Below, one piece after another: positions 37,539 to 47,033 of a stretch of DNA of 64,000 nucleotides; position 1 is the first letter of the stretch, and the number at the start of each line of letters is the position of its first letter. The notes under the pieces were generated by a model that saw only the letters and a program-made list of their open reading frames with translations, searched no databases and was not told the origin of the DNA. Made by a program: the position numbers and the translations under genes. This DNA comes from an uncultured Clostridia bacterium (GTDB lineage: Bacteria > Bacillota > Clostridia > TANB77 > CAG-508): the NCBI GenBank assembly GCA_944387545.1, contig CALXFE010000001.1, positions 1-64,000 of the forward strand, written 5' to 3'.

Positions 37539-40500
37539 TTAGTTTTTTATTTGTATCTCGTAACAATATCCTGTTATACCGGACTTACTATTATAAATTT
37601 TTATTTTGGTTGTTCCATCCTTTATAACATATTCTTGATCTAATTTAGTAATTTTATAAAACGACTTTACTGAAAATTGATCTAGCACTTCTTCATTATC
37701 ATTTAAAAATTGTATATAAGTATAATGACCGTTTGTTGTTTTAACATATGATCCTATATAAAATCTTATAGTCTTTCCCCACATACTTTGATCCACATTC
37801 ATATATTTTCTTTGTGTTCCATTTATCAAATTAGCTGTACTATCCTCTCCATCATATGCTTCTGGTCCTATTACATCTGCTAGCATAACAGCTGTATAAC
37901 TTGATGTAGCCTTTGTTTCATTCCCATATTTATCTATTCCTTTGGCATATATTGTTTCTCCTATTTCTAATCTAATTGTTTCTCCTTTATATTCTATCCA
38001 ATCTCCATCATCTATTTTATATAGTTTTTCTACACTAGTTGGATAATAGTCTATTGTTACATTATAAAAAGTATTTTCCACACCATTTTTTGTTAGCAAT
38101 GGATATACCTTTTCTGATAATATCGTTGGTGTATTTCCCGGTTCTATTTCATAACAATATCCTGTTATACCGGACTTATTATTATAAATTTTTATTTTGG
38201 TTGTTCCATCCTTTATAACATATTCTTGATCTAATTTAGTGATTGTATAGAACGAATTTACTGAAAATTGATCTAGCACTTCTTCACTATCGTTTAAAAA
38301 TTGTATATAAGTATAATGACCGTTTGTTGTTTTAACATATGATCCTATATAAAATCTTATAGTCTTTCCCCACATACTTTGATCTACATTCATATATTTT
38401 ATTTGTGTTCCATTTATCAAGTTGGCCGTATTGTCTTCTCCATCATATGCTTCTGGTCCTATTGCATCTGCTGGCATTGACACCTCTTTACTTGTTTCTA
38501 TTTCTAATCCTGATGCTTTTTTCACACTCTTCGCTCTTATTGTTCCTGACATTACTGTGAAACTTCCTTCATATTTTAGCCATGTATTTCCATTATCTAA
38601 ACTGTAGAAATTATCTATATCATCTCTGTCATCATATATGATTTCTGTTGTCCCATCAACTTTTACACCATACTCCGTAAGAATTGGATATCCATAATTA
38701 CTGTTTATTTGTGGTGCTTCTGGCATATCTAAATCTATATTGCTTACAATTTTACTTACTTCTGTTACATTTCCTGCTCTATCTGTTCCTTTTGCATATA
38801 TGGTGACTGTTTTATCACTATTTAGTAGTCCTTGGTTTATAATGTCATAAGCACTTAAGGTGATTTCTCCTGTATAGTCTTGCCATGTTCCTTTTTCTCC
38901 TATTTTATATTGATTTTTTACACTATCTCCATAATCTATATTCGCTTTTGCTTCTATTACAATTCCTTGTTCTGGTGTTACATTTATATTTACCTCTGGT
39001 CCTTCTGTGTCTATGTTTATGACATTTATTGTATATACTTGTTTATTTCCTACACCATCTTCTGCATAGAATGTATAATATCCATTTTTTGTTATGGTTA
39101 CTGTTGAATTATTTGGTATACTTTCTCCTTGCTTTGCAAAATAGCTTTCTCCTTGTACACCTTCTGCCCATTTTACTTCTGCTACTCTTGTATCATCTGT
39201 TACATCTACTTTTACTTGTAGTGTTTGTGTTTCTTTTTCTAGATCTGCTGTTAGTTTTATTTCTGGTTGTTGTTCATCTATATTGGTTATTTGCTTTTCT
39301 GCTTCTTCTCCCCAGACCTCTGATTGGTTCATTCCTTTGGCTAGAATTACTGTGTTATTTTTCTTTATTGTAAAGCTTCCTTCATAATCTTTCCATCCTT
39401 CTGTGCTTCCATCTGGTTCAATGATTTTATATTGTTTTTCTTTTAATGTACTTTTATATATTATACTTACTTGTACTTCTCTTGCTGGTTCTTCTGTGCT
39501 TAAGACTATTTGTGGTGTTTCTGGTTTTACTGTATCCCATCTCATAGAGATTTCTTCTAATATTTCTTGGATATCTCCTTCTATGACATATACTGTTCCT
39601 TGCCAATTTACTGATTTTCCTGTTTCGTCTACTATTTGTATTTTTACATTTCCTTGTGCATCTAATAGTTTATCCTTATACTCTGGTTTTACGAGTAATA
39701 TTCCTGCTTCTTTATATCCTGTCCATTCTCCTTCTTCTTTTATCTTATATTCTCTTCCTGTTGAGCCTTCTGGATAATTTAGTTTTATTATATAATAATC
39801 TCCTAAATCTATAATTGTTGGTGGTATTGGTTCTGTGATATTTTCTACTTTATATATACTTTCTGCTTTCTCTCCTCTACTGTTTTCATTATATGCTCTT
39901 ATTGTACAATTTTTTTCTACCTTAAATTCTCCTGTATAATCTACCAATCCCCCTCCATCTATTTCATATTGTTTTACTGTGGCATCTGGATCATAATTGA
40001 TTTTGATTTTTACTGAACTTGCTTGTAAACTATTTTGTGGGTCTGCTATTATTTCTGGCTCTATGATTCCTTTATTTAAATTCGTTATCACTTTATAGGC
40101 CTGACCTACTCCATTTTTACTTTTTGCATATGCATATATGGTTGCATTTTCTGTTATTTCAAAGGCTCCTTCATATGGTTTTTGCTCTCCATTTCTTCCG
40201 ATGCTATAATATCTTTCTTCTGCTCTTTCATCATATTCGATTTCTATTTCGACTTTTTCAACTTTTTTACTACTTACAATTGGGTCTGGTCTTGCTATGA
40301 TATTGATTCCTAAGTTTTCTACCATAGTAGGATTGTCTCCTATATTGGTTATATTTAGTGTATCATATGCTACTCCTGCTTCATTTATCGCTCTTGCTGA
40401 TACAACACAATTTTCGGTCACTTTAAATCCACTTTCATATTTCTTATAGATTACTCCATCTGTACTGTATTCTACTCTTTCTGCATCTCTACTTACTATC

Positions 40501-41960
40501 TCTATCGTTACTTCTTCTACATTTTTTGCATATGGATATGGATATGGCGTCGCTTTTATAGATACATATGGTTTTCCTTGTTTTTGTATCATATCAATTA
40601 TTTTATAGCCTATTTTTGAGGTCTTTCCATCTGTTGTTGTGTAGTATGCACTGACTAATGTATTTTCTTGTACTCTTACTGCTTTTGTGTATTCTTCCCA
40701 TTTTCCACTACCTATTTTTATATATATCTTTTTATATGTCATTGGTGGTTGTACCGTTACATCTACACTTTCTGTATATACTCCATTTTTATTTTCTTTT
40801 ACTTGTATACTTGGTGCGGCTGGTGTTTCTACTTCACTACTGCTTCCTCCTCCTGGATTTCCGCTGTCACTACTTCCACTTTGGCCTCCACCACCTGTTG
40901 TTCCTGAGCCTCCTGTTCCGCCTGAGCCTCCTCCTTGCCAGCTTCCTTGTTCATCTCCTGCTCGTCTTATATATACATTGTCATATCCCCAGCTGGTTTT
41001 CTCACTTATTTTGTTTCCTTCTGTATCATATATATTATCTACTCTTTTTGCTCTGGCATATATCATGGTTCTTTCCCCTACTTCGAATTCTCCATTATAT
41101 GTCTGCCATGATCCATTTCCTACTTTATACTCTTTCGTTACTGCATTTGCATCATATATGATTTTTACTTTTGTCGTTTCCCCTGCTTCTACTTGGTATT
41201 TCTCTGGTTCTATTATAACCCCTACTTTTCCACTTGGTGGTATGATGATTTCTTCATCATTGATTTTATATTTTATATATATATCTTGTACTCTATCTAA
41301 TTGTACCCATATTGGTCCTGTATAGTCTTTCCAGTCTTCTTCTCTTATCTCTCCTTCTCCTTTTAATAGCCATTTCCTATCTGTACTATTTTCTGGGTAA
41401 TACAATGTTAATCTTATCCATCCATTAAATATATCTTTATATTCTTCATCTATTTGCGTTATATCTTCTAATGTATGCCATGTCCTTTTCCTAAATGTTT
41501 CTCCTTCATAGTCATATATTTTTTCTGTTGTTATATCCATTATATATTTATGTTTTATTCCTGTTGCTCCTATTTTTTCTTTATCTATTTCATATAATGG
41601 TATTTGCTCTAATGAAAGTCCTGGATTTCTTGCAATGATTTCTTCTTCTAGGGTTGGTATTTTTTCTTGTATTTCCCTTTTATCTTCTACGGTTAGTTTT
41701 TCTTTTAATGGTAATTTCTCTAATTGTGTCATTTCTTCTCCACTATATGCGTCTATCTCTTTTCCCGCTTTGTATATATACACACCTTCTTCTATGGTTC
41801 TATAATTGCTTACAAATCTTGATTCGATTGCTTTGTCGATTAGTCCCCCTGGCATTAAGGTAACAATGCTTACGCCCACTAATATTAATAGGACAATAAT
41901 TGTAATAACCAGTGCTATTAATGTAATACCATTTTCCTTTTTATCAAATTTCAATTCCAT
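37539..41960 (-). CDS. Giant prepilin-like surface protein with many beta-sandwich repeats
   Basis: 1473 residues. N-terminus KKENGITLIALVITIIVLLI is the same prepilin leader as the gene at 14699, again without Glu5. After a coiled region, more than ten repeats of about 80-100 residues follow, each with a core like YKIGEKGTWQDYTGEI and a closing turn like IYAKGTDRAGN; these resemble the chitobiase-C-terminal/OmpL47 type of beta-sandwich. A Gly/Ser-rich linker lies near residues 338-377. Two nearly identical 109-residue modules (about 1161-1269 and 1358-1466) end the protein. AAGGAGG before ATG; promoter at 42051. Confidence 0.8.
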   Translation of the reverse strand: MELKFDKKENGITLIALVITIIVLLILVGVSIVTLMPGGLIDKAIESRFVSNYRTIEEGVYIYKAGKEIDAYSGEEMTQLEKLPLKEKLTVEDKREIQEKIPTLEEEIIARNPGLSLEQIPLYEIDKEKIGATGIKHKYIMDITTEKIYDYEGETFRKRTWHTLEDITQIDEEYKDIFNGWIRLTLYYPENSTDRKWLLKGEGEIREEDWKDYTGPIWVQLDRVQDIYIKYKINDEEIIIPPSGKVGVIIEPEKYQVEAGETTKVKIIYDANAVTKEYKVGNGSWQTYNGEFEVGERTMIYARAKRVDNIYDTEGNKISEKTSWGYDNVYIRRAGDEQGSWQGGGSGGTGGSGTTGGGGQSGSSDSGNPGGGSSSEVETPAAPSIQVKENKNGVYTESVDVTVQPPMTYKKIYIKIGSGKWEEYTKAVRVQENTLVSAYYTTTDGKTSKIGYKIIDMIQKQGKPYVSIKATPYPYPYAKNVEEVTIEIVSRDAERVEYSTDGVIYKKYESGFKVTENCVVSARAINEAGVAYDTLNITNIGDNPTMVENLGINIIARPDPIVSSKKVEKVEIEIEYDERAEERYYSIGRNGEQKPYEGAFEITENATIYAYAKSKNGVGQAYKVITNLNKGIIEPEIIADPQNSLQASSVKIKINYDPDATVKQYEIDGGGLVDYTGEFKVEKNCTIRAYNENSRGEKAESIYKVENITEPIPPTIIDLGDYYIIKLNYPEGSTGREYKIKEEGEWTGYKEAGILLVKPEYKDKLLDAQGNVKIQIVDETGKSVNWQGTVYVIEGDIQEILEEISMRWDTVKPETPQIVLSTEEPAREVQVSIIYKSTLKEKQYKIIEPDGSTEGWKDYEGSFTIKKNNTVILAKGMNQSEVWGEEAEKQITNIDEQQPEIKLTADLEKETQTLQVKVDVTDDTRVAEVKWAEGVQGESYFAKQGESIPNNSTVTITKNGYYTFYAEDGVGNKQVYTINVINIDTEGPEVNINVTPEQGIVIEAKANIDYGDSVKNQYKIGEKGTWQDYTGEITLSAYDIINQGLLNSDKTVTIYAKGTDRAGNVTEVSKIVSNIDLDMPEAPQINSNYGYPILTEYGVKVDGTTEIIYDDRDDIDNFYSLDNGNTWLKYEGSFTVMSGTIRAKSVKKASGLEIETSKEVSMPADAIGPEAYDGEDNTANLINGTQIKYMNVDQSMWGKTIRFYIGSYVKTTNGHYTYIQFLNDSEEVLDQFSVNSFYTITKLDQEYVIKDGTTKIKIYNNKSGITGYCYEIEPGNTPTILSEKVYPLLTKNGVENTFYNVTIDYYPTSVEKLYKIDDGDWIEYKGETIRLEIGETIYAKGIDKYGNETKATSSYTAVMLADVIGPEAYDGEDSTANLINGTQRKYMNVDQSMWGKTIRFYIGSYVKTTNGHYTYIQFLNDNEEVLDQFSVKSFYKITKLDQEYVIKDGTTKIKIYNSKSGITGYCYEIQIKN
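37561..37886 (-). repeat. Tandem module copy 1 in the giant surface gene
   Basis: 326 bp nearly identical to 38152-38477, offset exactly 591 bp (197 codons), so the frame is kept. Encodes YDGEDSTANLINGTQ, WGKTIRFYIGSYVKTTNGHY and related strands. Confidence 0.9.
38152..38477 (-). repeat. Tandem module copy 2 in the giant surface gene
   Basis: Partner of 37561-37886. Only scattered base differences are seen over 326 bp, which points to a recent duplication or to gene conversion. Confidence 0.9.
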
Positions 41961-42021
41961 GACTATTTTTTCCTCCTTAATTCATCTCTTTTGTAACTAT
42001 ACGATTTGTATCAAATCTATA

Positions 42022-42041
42022 ATACATAATATGTTATGTAT
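42022..42041. promoter_or_regulatory. Operator-like palindrome A (ATACAT-N8-ATGTAT)
   Basis: Perfect 20-bp palindrome ATACATAATATGTTATGTAT, just downstream of the expected start point of the giant surface gene (promoter 42051-42079), a repressing position. Confidence 0.7.
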
Positions 42042-42050
42042 CTAATTAAT

Positions 42051-42079
42051 AATATAACATACCCTCTATTTGTTTTCAA
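42051..42079 (-). promoter_or_regulatory. Sigma-A promoter of the giant surface-protein operon
   Basis: TTGAAA (42074-42079), 17 bp, TATATT (42051-42056) on the minus strand. Palindrome A lies directly downstream. Confidence 0.7.
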
Positions 42080-42137
42080 TGTTTGTAGCTTTTTGTCACA
42101 TAAATGTAATAATTTTTTATAATCTATTTTTATTCCT

Positions 42138-42157
42138 ATACATAATTTTTAATGTAT
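42138..42157. promoter_or_regulatory. Operator-like palindrome B (ATACAT-N8-ATGTAT)
   Basis: Same half-sites and spacing as 42022-42041; centres are 116 bp apart, about eleven helical turns. A plus-strand TATAAT (42155-42160) overlaps its right edge, so it can control the XRE gene itself. Confidence 0.7.
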
Positions 42158-42221
42158 AATGCTTTCTATTTTTATTTTTTTGTTAAGATATATTTATATT
42201 TAGCGTAATAAGGAGGCTATT

Positions 42222-42440
42222 GTGAAATTTAAAAGAATTAAGGATTTAAGGGAAGATAATGATAAACTCCAAAAAGATATTGCAAACCTATTAGGTATAT
42301 CTCAACAATACTATTCCGAATATGAAAATGGAAAAAGAACAATCCCTATTCAACATCTAATTACCCTTGCCAATTATTACAATACCTCTATTGATTATAT
42401 TGTCGGTTTATCTGATTTAAAAGAAAAGAAAACAAGTTAA
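42222..42440 (+). CDS. Small XRE-family regulator
   Basis: 72 residues from a GTG start with AAGGAGG six bases upstream: IKDLREDNDKLQKDIANLLG, ISQQYYSEYENGKRTIPIQH and LANYYNTSIDYIVGLSDL, a complete Cro/CI-type domain. Divergent from the giant surface operon with two matching palindromes between them, so probably its repressor and autoregulated. Confidence 0.87.
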   Translation: MKFKRIKDLREDNDKLQKDIANLLGISQQYYSEYENGKRTIPIQHLITLANYYNTSIDYIVGLSDLKEKKTS

Positions 42441-42468
42441 AATTTAAAAATTTATAACTTGTTTTTTA
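42426..42468 (+). terminator. Terminator of the XRE gene
   Basis: AAAACAAGTTA and TAACTTGTTTT form the stem, the stop codon lies inside the left arm and a T run follows. Confidence 0.7.
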
Positions 42469-42517
42469 TTTTTTCTTCGTATTTAATTTATTTATATCTT
42501 ATCTTTAAACTTGTTAA

Positions 42518-42560
42518 GTCTGTCCCTTTTGGATATTTTTTGTCCATTTTGGCACGTCCC
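42518..42560. repeat. REP-like palindrome, copy after spoVT
   Basis: GTCTGTCCCTTTTGG, a central A/T stretch, then CATTTTGGCACGTCCC. It closely matches the pair at 56468 and 56608. It touches the spoVT stop codon. Confidence 0.65.
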
Positions 42561-43114
42561 TAAATTTCCATTTGGGTTCCTAAAAATGTTGCAGCTGATT
42601 GTGCTACTTTTTTCTCGACATCATCCATTTTTTGATTTGCTTCTTTAGACATTAATATGACGGTTCCTATTGTATCTCCATTTGAAATAATCGGATATAC
42701 GACTTGTGCATTATATTTTCTCTCTTGGTTGTCGTTTTTAGTTATTGGCATGGAAATATCACTATTTTCTTTACTTGTATATACTTCTTTGTCTTCCATT
42801 AATTGTTCTAATTCAGGACTAACGTCTTGTTCTAGAAATTCTTTTTTAGAACCTCCTGATACTGCAATTACTGTATCTTTATCTGTAATACAAGCAATAT
42901 GTCCTGTCGTTTTTGATAATGTTTCTGCATATCCAGCTGCAAATTCTGATAATTCTCCAATTGGTGAATATTTTTTTAATATAACTTGTCCTTCTCTATC
43001 TGTAAATACCTCTAAAGGATCGCCTTCTTTTATTCTTAACACCTTTCTAATTTCTTTGGGTATAACAATTCTACCTAAATCATCTATTCTTCTTACGACG
43101 CCTGTTGCTTTCAT
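42560..43114 (-). CDS. spoVT: Stage V sporulation protein T
   Basis: Forespore transcription regulator acting with sigma-G. 184 residues: N-terminal AbrB DNA-binding domain KATGVVRRIDDLGRIVIPKE / IRKVLRIKEGDPLEVF (1-50) and a C-terminal GAF-like domain (about 60-180). AGGGAGG precedes the ATG. This marks the organism as an endospore former or a recent descendant of one. Confidence 0.95.
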   Translation of the reverse strand: MKATGVVRRIDDLGRIVIPKEIRKVLRIKEGDPLEVFTDREGQVILKKYSPIGELSEFAAGYAETLSKTTGHIACITDKDTVIAVSGGSKKEFLEQDVSPELEQLMEDKEVYTSKENSDISMPITKNDNQERKYNAQVVYPIISNGDTIGTVILMSKEANQKMDDVEKKVAQSAATFLGTQMEI

Positions 43115-43193
43115 ATTTTTCCTCCCTTTTGTTTTATAATTTTGTTATACTTTTATTATTTCTTATTGTTTCTTTTTTATTCATTTTTTGTCA

Positions 43194-43229
43194 AAAAAAG
43201 ATTAGTTCTTTTTTGAACTAATCTTTTTT
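43194..43229. terminator. Terminator between the KAP ATPase gene and spoVT
   Basis: AAAAAGATTAGTTC and GAACTAATCTTTTT pair around six T, with T runs on both strands. It ends the gene at 43233. Confidence 0.85.
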
Positions 43230-43232
43230 AAT

Positions 43233-45213
43233 TTATTCTTCTATCTTTTCTTCTTTTTTAGGAAATAATGTTGGTTTATATTTGTCAATAATATATCCTA
43301 AATCCTTTGAAAATTCTTTTAACATAACTATCTTTATAGATGGATCTTTTCCATTTAAATAATCATCAATAATTTGTTTCAATTGTTTTATATTTTTTAT
43401 TTCAGGTTCGATTTGTTTTGCATATTTATCAGCTCTATTAACCAATTTTTCTTTTATTAAAACAATATCTTCATTACTTGCACAAGAAATTCTTTGGAAC
43501 ATTTGATATGGGTCATAATATTTAAATATTGGTATATCCATGCATTCTTTATCAAATTTTTCATAGAATAGTTCCATCTTCATAGGAATACATTTAAAGA
43601 TTTCTTCTGCTTTTTCTTTATACATTTTGTCATGTAATTGACCATTTAATGTATTGAAATGTTTTAAAATATCATCCATATCTTCTGCTACTTCATCAAT
43701 TGCTATTTTTCCTAATTCTTCATCTACATTTTCACAATATTCTGATTTTAATGATGCTAAATTCATACCATTAAAAAATACACTTTTTATGGTTTTTAAA
43801 TCATAGTCAATAAGATTTTTCTTAGAAAAATAGCTAAAATATGCATATATTTTTACATTATCAATTAATCTTAGATTTCCTTGTTTTACATCTTCAATGA
43901 TATCTGATATAACTTTTCCAAATTCATCATCAGATATTTTCCAATATTCTTCAGTAAGAAGTCTTTTATATGCTGGTAAATTTTCTGTATCTACTGTATT
44001 TCTAATTGTCTCCATATTTTCTTTAAATATTTTCATATCAAAGATTCTGGTTCTTACATAATATTCTATAAATTTGAAAAATCTATATTCTGCTTTAAAA
44101 TTATAATAATAGTTACTATCAAATTCTTTTATATAGAATTGTCGATTGTCCATTAGTATTCTTGAAGATACCAATATAGATTTATATTCTTCATTATCTT
44201 TTATATTCTCAAACTTATCTTTTGTAATTTTTCCTGCTTTAATTTCAAAAGATACTGCTATTGTAAATATTAACATTGTTTGCATAACTCTATGACTTGT
44301 ATTGGCATATGATTTATTTACCATTTCATAAATCTTTTTGAAATCATTTAATGCATGTTTTAATATTCTTAAGTTTCTAGTTCCACTTCTTTCAAATGTA
44401 GAAATAATCAATCTTGTATTTTCTCTTAAAAATCTGATTAAATCTGGATTATTCTCATAGCGCATCAAGATTCCATTTATGATATAATCAAACTTTGGAG
44501 CATATTCAAAAGTTTCCCCTATTAATTTCTCTTTTATTCTTTCATAATCATTTGCTTTATCAAATACATTTTCTATTTTTTGTTGAATTTTCTCTACAAT
44601 TGGTTTATCTGATTTATTAAGTTCATCTTGCTTATCTAATAAATAGGTAGCTATAAAGGTTTTCATTTCTAAATTCGAACTCTTTAGTTTTGTTGATAAT
44701 TCTTTTTCATTACAAATAATAATGGTTTTTATATGGTCATGCTCAACAAAATTATTAATATATCCTAATATATCAATAACATCTACATTTGCTCTTTCCA
44801 AGTCATCAAAACAAAGTACTTTGTCATCTGTTGAAAAAAATTCTCCATAATCCACTTTATCTCCACTTTGTGTAACACCAAAAAAGTTTGCCATGTCTAT
44901 ACCTGTTTTGGCATATTCTGGTATTGTTGTTTGCTCATGTGCATCCATATATTTTCTTAAATTTTTATCCATAAGTTGTGTTGTTTCAATAAAGATTTTT
45001 TTGCTAATATCCTCTAAATTTGAAATTCCATACAAAGACATATAGATGGTTGTATATCGTTTCCCATTTAATTGCATAGATTCTATCTTTTTTCTTATTT
45101 TATGATTCCAGAAATGTGTTTTTCCGTGACCCCCATTCACCATTTATCATAATTGCATAATCTGTATAATCTGATCGGATATAATCTAAAATGCTTTCAA
45201 TTAAATCTTCCAT
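43233..45213 (-). CDS. KAP-type P-loop ATPase, read through a +1 shift at CGG
   Basis: The ATG at 45213 has a strong AAAGGAGG site. Codons 1-29 run MEDLIESILDYIRSDYTDYA to MINGEWGS. The frame then hits CGG (45126-45124) and, if unshifted, ends in about seven codons. Skipping the C at 45126 continues GKTHFWNHKIRKK and completes the Walker A motif GEWGSGKT of KAP NTPases; total 659 residues. Walker B is KVLCFDDLERANVD near residue 130, and a long helical C-terminal part follows with no recognised domain. KAP ATPases are often membrane-linked and some are defence-related; the role here is unknown. The shift falls inside the ATP-binding loop itself. Confidence 0.8.
45122..45130 (-). other. Recoding site 2: TCA-C-GGA in the KAP ATPase
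   Basis: Minus-strand zero frame reads GGG TCA CGG AAA AAC ACA. Dropping the C at 45126 reads GGG TCA GGA AAA ACA CAT, giving GSGKTH. Confidence 0.8.
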
Positions 45214-45229
45214 TTTTTCCTCCTTTGTT

Positions 45230-46267
45230 TTAATCTATTTCTATGTGTTTTTTATATGTTTCTATTATCTTAGTATTTTGATTAAATAACACAGAATATA
45301 CCAAATATTCTTCCCAAATAACTATCTCACTTTCCTTTTTTTCTTCTAAATAGCTATACTCTTTTAAATAAATTTTTAAACCTTCTAATTTCTTATTAAT
45401 TTCTTCACCTTTTTCAGACCTAACATATGGACAATTTTGATTTTTGGTTAAATATACTGCATAAGAAATCATTAATACAAATGGATAAAAAAACGTTCCT
45501 ACTAATAATATTACCATTATCAAAAATAGTAAAACTGGTAAAATTCCTCCTGCGATATTTAAATTTCCTATTGTACTTATGGCTATAAAGGTTACAAAAA
45601 ATATTATAAACATAGCTATAATTGCTTTGATGATTTTCTTTTTCTTTTTTTCTTTTACTTCTTGTATATTTTTTATTAATCCTTTTTTTAGGGCATCTTC
45701 TGTTAATTTCTTTTTGAATTCTATATCATTTAAAATTACTTTATCCTCTTTAATATGATTAAGGATATATGTTTCATTACTTTCCAAGTTAGTATCATTT
45801 AATTTTTCATTTGTATTTTTCTTTATAATTCCCTGTTCCATTGTTATAAAATGATTTTTACTTAATTGTAATAAGGATGCGATAATTGTGCTTGGATATT
45901 CTATCTCAAAATCATCTATGAAAGACAAAACAGCAGGTGAATATCCTTGTAAAATTTCTCTATAATATTCTTTTGTTTTTTGAAAGTCATTTTGGCTTAA
46001 TCTTTGTTTGTTATACATTTTTGTTCCTATTTTTATTCCTAAATATATAACGATAACATATATATTTTTGATAATTGTAATAAACACGCACACAAATATT
46101 AGTGATATATACATTTCCACAAACTGACTTGGCGGTACACTTCCATTTCCTTTTAGTCCTTCATGCATTACTGTAAAATCTGTTTCTTGTATAATTGTAA
46201 TGATAGTTGCAATTATCATATAGATTATAAAAATGAAATCTATTGTAACTATTTTTCTTTTTTTCAA
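45230..46267 (-). CDS. Membrane protein, DUF2207-like C-terminal part
   Basis: 345 residues: membrane helices near 8-28 and 52-78, a soluble domain (about 85-205), two helices near 207-230 and 235-265, and a C-terminal block EEINKKLEGLKIYLKEYS then IWEEYLVYSVLFN that resembles DUF2207 proteins, where the last domain packs against the membrane. Ends 17 nt before the KAP ATPase start, so the two may be co-transcribed. Function unknown. Confidence 0.6.
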   Translation of the reverse strand: MKKRKIVTIDFIFIIYMIIATIITIIQETDFTVMHEGLKGNGSVPPSQFVEMYISLIFVCVFITIIKNIYVIVIYLGIKIGTKMYNKQRLSQNDFQKTKEYYREILQGYSPAVLSFIDDFEIEYPSTIIASLLQLSKNHFITMEQGIIKKNTNEKLNDTNLESNETYILNHIKEDKVILNDIEFKKKLTEDALKKGLIKNIQEVKEKKKKKIIKAIIAMFIIFFVTFIAISTIGNLNIAGGILPVLLFLIMVILLVGTFFYPFVLMISYAVYLTKNQNCPYVRSEKGEEINKKLEGLKIYLKEYSYLEEKKESEIVIWEEYLVYSVLFNQNTKIIETYKKHIEID

Positions 46268-46301
46268 CTGAATCCTCCCTCTTTTAAACCCATTATTGTT
46301 T

Positions 46302-46964
46302 TTAATCTTTTGCTATTGTAAATACATCTATTTTTTTAGGCATTGCTTTTTGTAATATTTTACAACATTCATTTACAGTATTCCCTGTTGTATAAATATC
46401 ATCTATTAATAAAATTTTTTTATTTTTTAGTATTTGTTTCTTTTTTAGTTCATATACATTTTGTATGTTTTGTTTTCTTTGTTCCCTATTTAATTTACTT
46501 TGCTCTATTATGTTTTTTGTTTTTACTAAACAATTTTCTTGTAATTCTATATTTAATGCTTTACTTAGTTTTTTGGCAATTAATAAACTTTGATTATAGC
46601 CTCTTTCTTTCATTCTTTTATTACTAATTGGAACTGGAATTATTGTATCATAACTTTTTAATTTTTCAAATATTTTTTTATTTTTTAGAATAAAATTTAC
46701 AAAACCTACATAAATGTATGATTTTTCATGAAATTTATAATCTAAAATTAATTTTCTTATCATTCCTTCATAATGAAAAACATACATAAAATCTTGAAAA
46801 TTTTTATTTTCAAGATGTGATTCTGCTTCTATTATCTCAAATTCCGCAAATGTTTCTAATGTCTTTGCACATTTCATACAAAGACCATTTTCATTTAATT
46901 TTCCACAAATTGCACAAACTTGTGGAAAGAATATATCCATAATATGAATGAATTTTTTAATCAC
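46302..46964 (-). CDS. comF: ComF-family protein
   Basis: 220 residues. N-terminal four-Cys zinc site CAICGKLNENGLCMKC (18-33), then a phosphoribosyltransferase domain with IPVPISNKRMKERGYNQS near 105 and the PRPP-type loop ILLIDDIYTTGNTVNECC near 183. ComF family members take part in DNA uptake and primosome restart. No comE or comG genes are in the window. Confidence 0.9.
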   Translation of the reverse strand: MIKKFIHIMDIFFPQVCAICGKLNENGLCMKCAKTLETFAEFEIIEAESHLENKNFQDFMYVFHYEGMIRKLILDYKFHEKSYIYVGFVNFILKNKKIFEKLKSYDTIIPVPISNKRMKERGYNQSLLIAKKLSKALNIELQENCLVKTKNIIEQSKLNREQRKQNIQNVYELKKKQILKNKKILLIDDIYTTGNTVNECCKILQKAMPKKIDVFTIAKD

Positions 46965-47033
46965 CTCTTTTTGATATTTCTAATTTGACTTTTCAGACTT
47001 ATATACTAAATAATTCGATTAACATTCTTTTTT

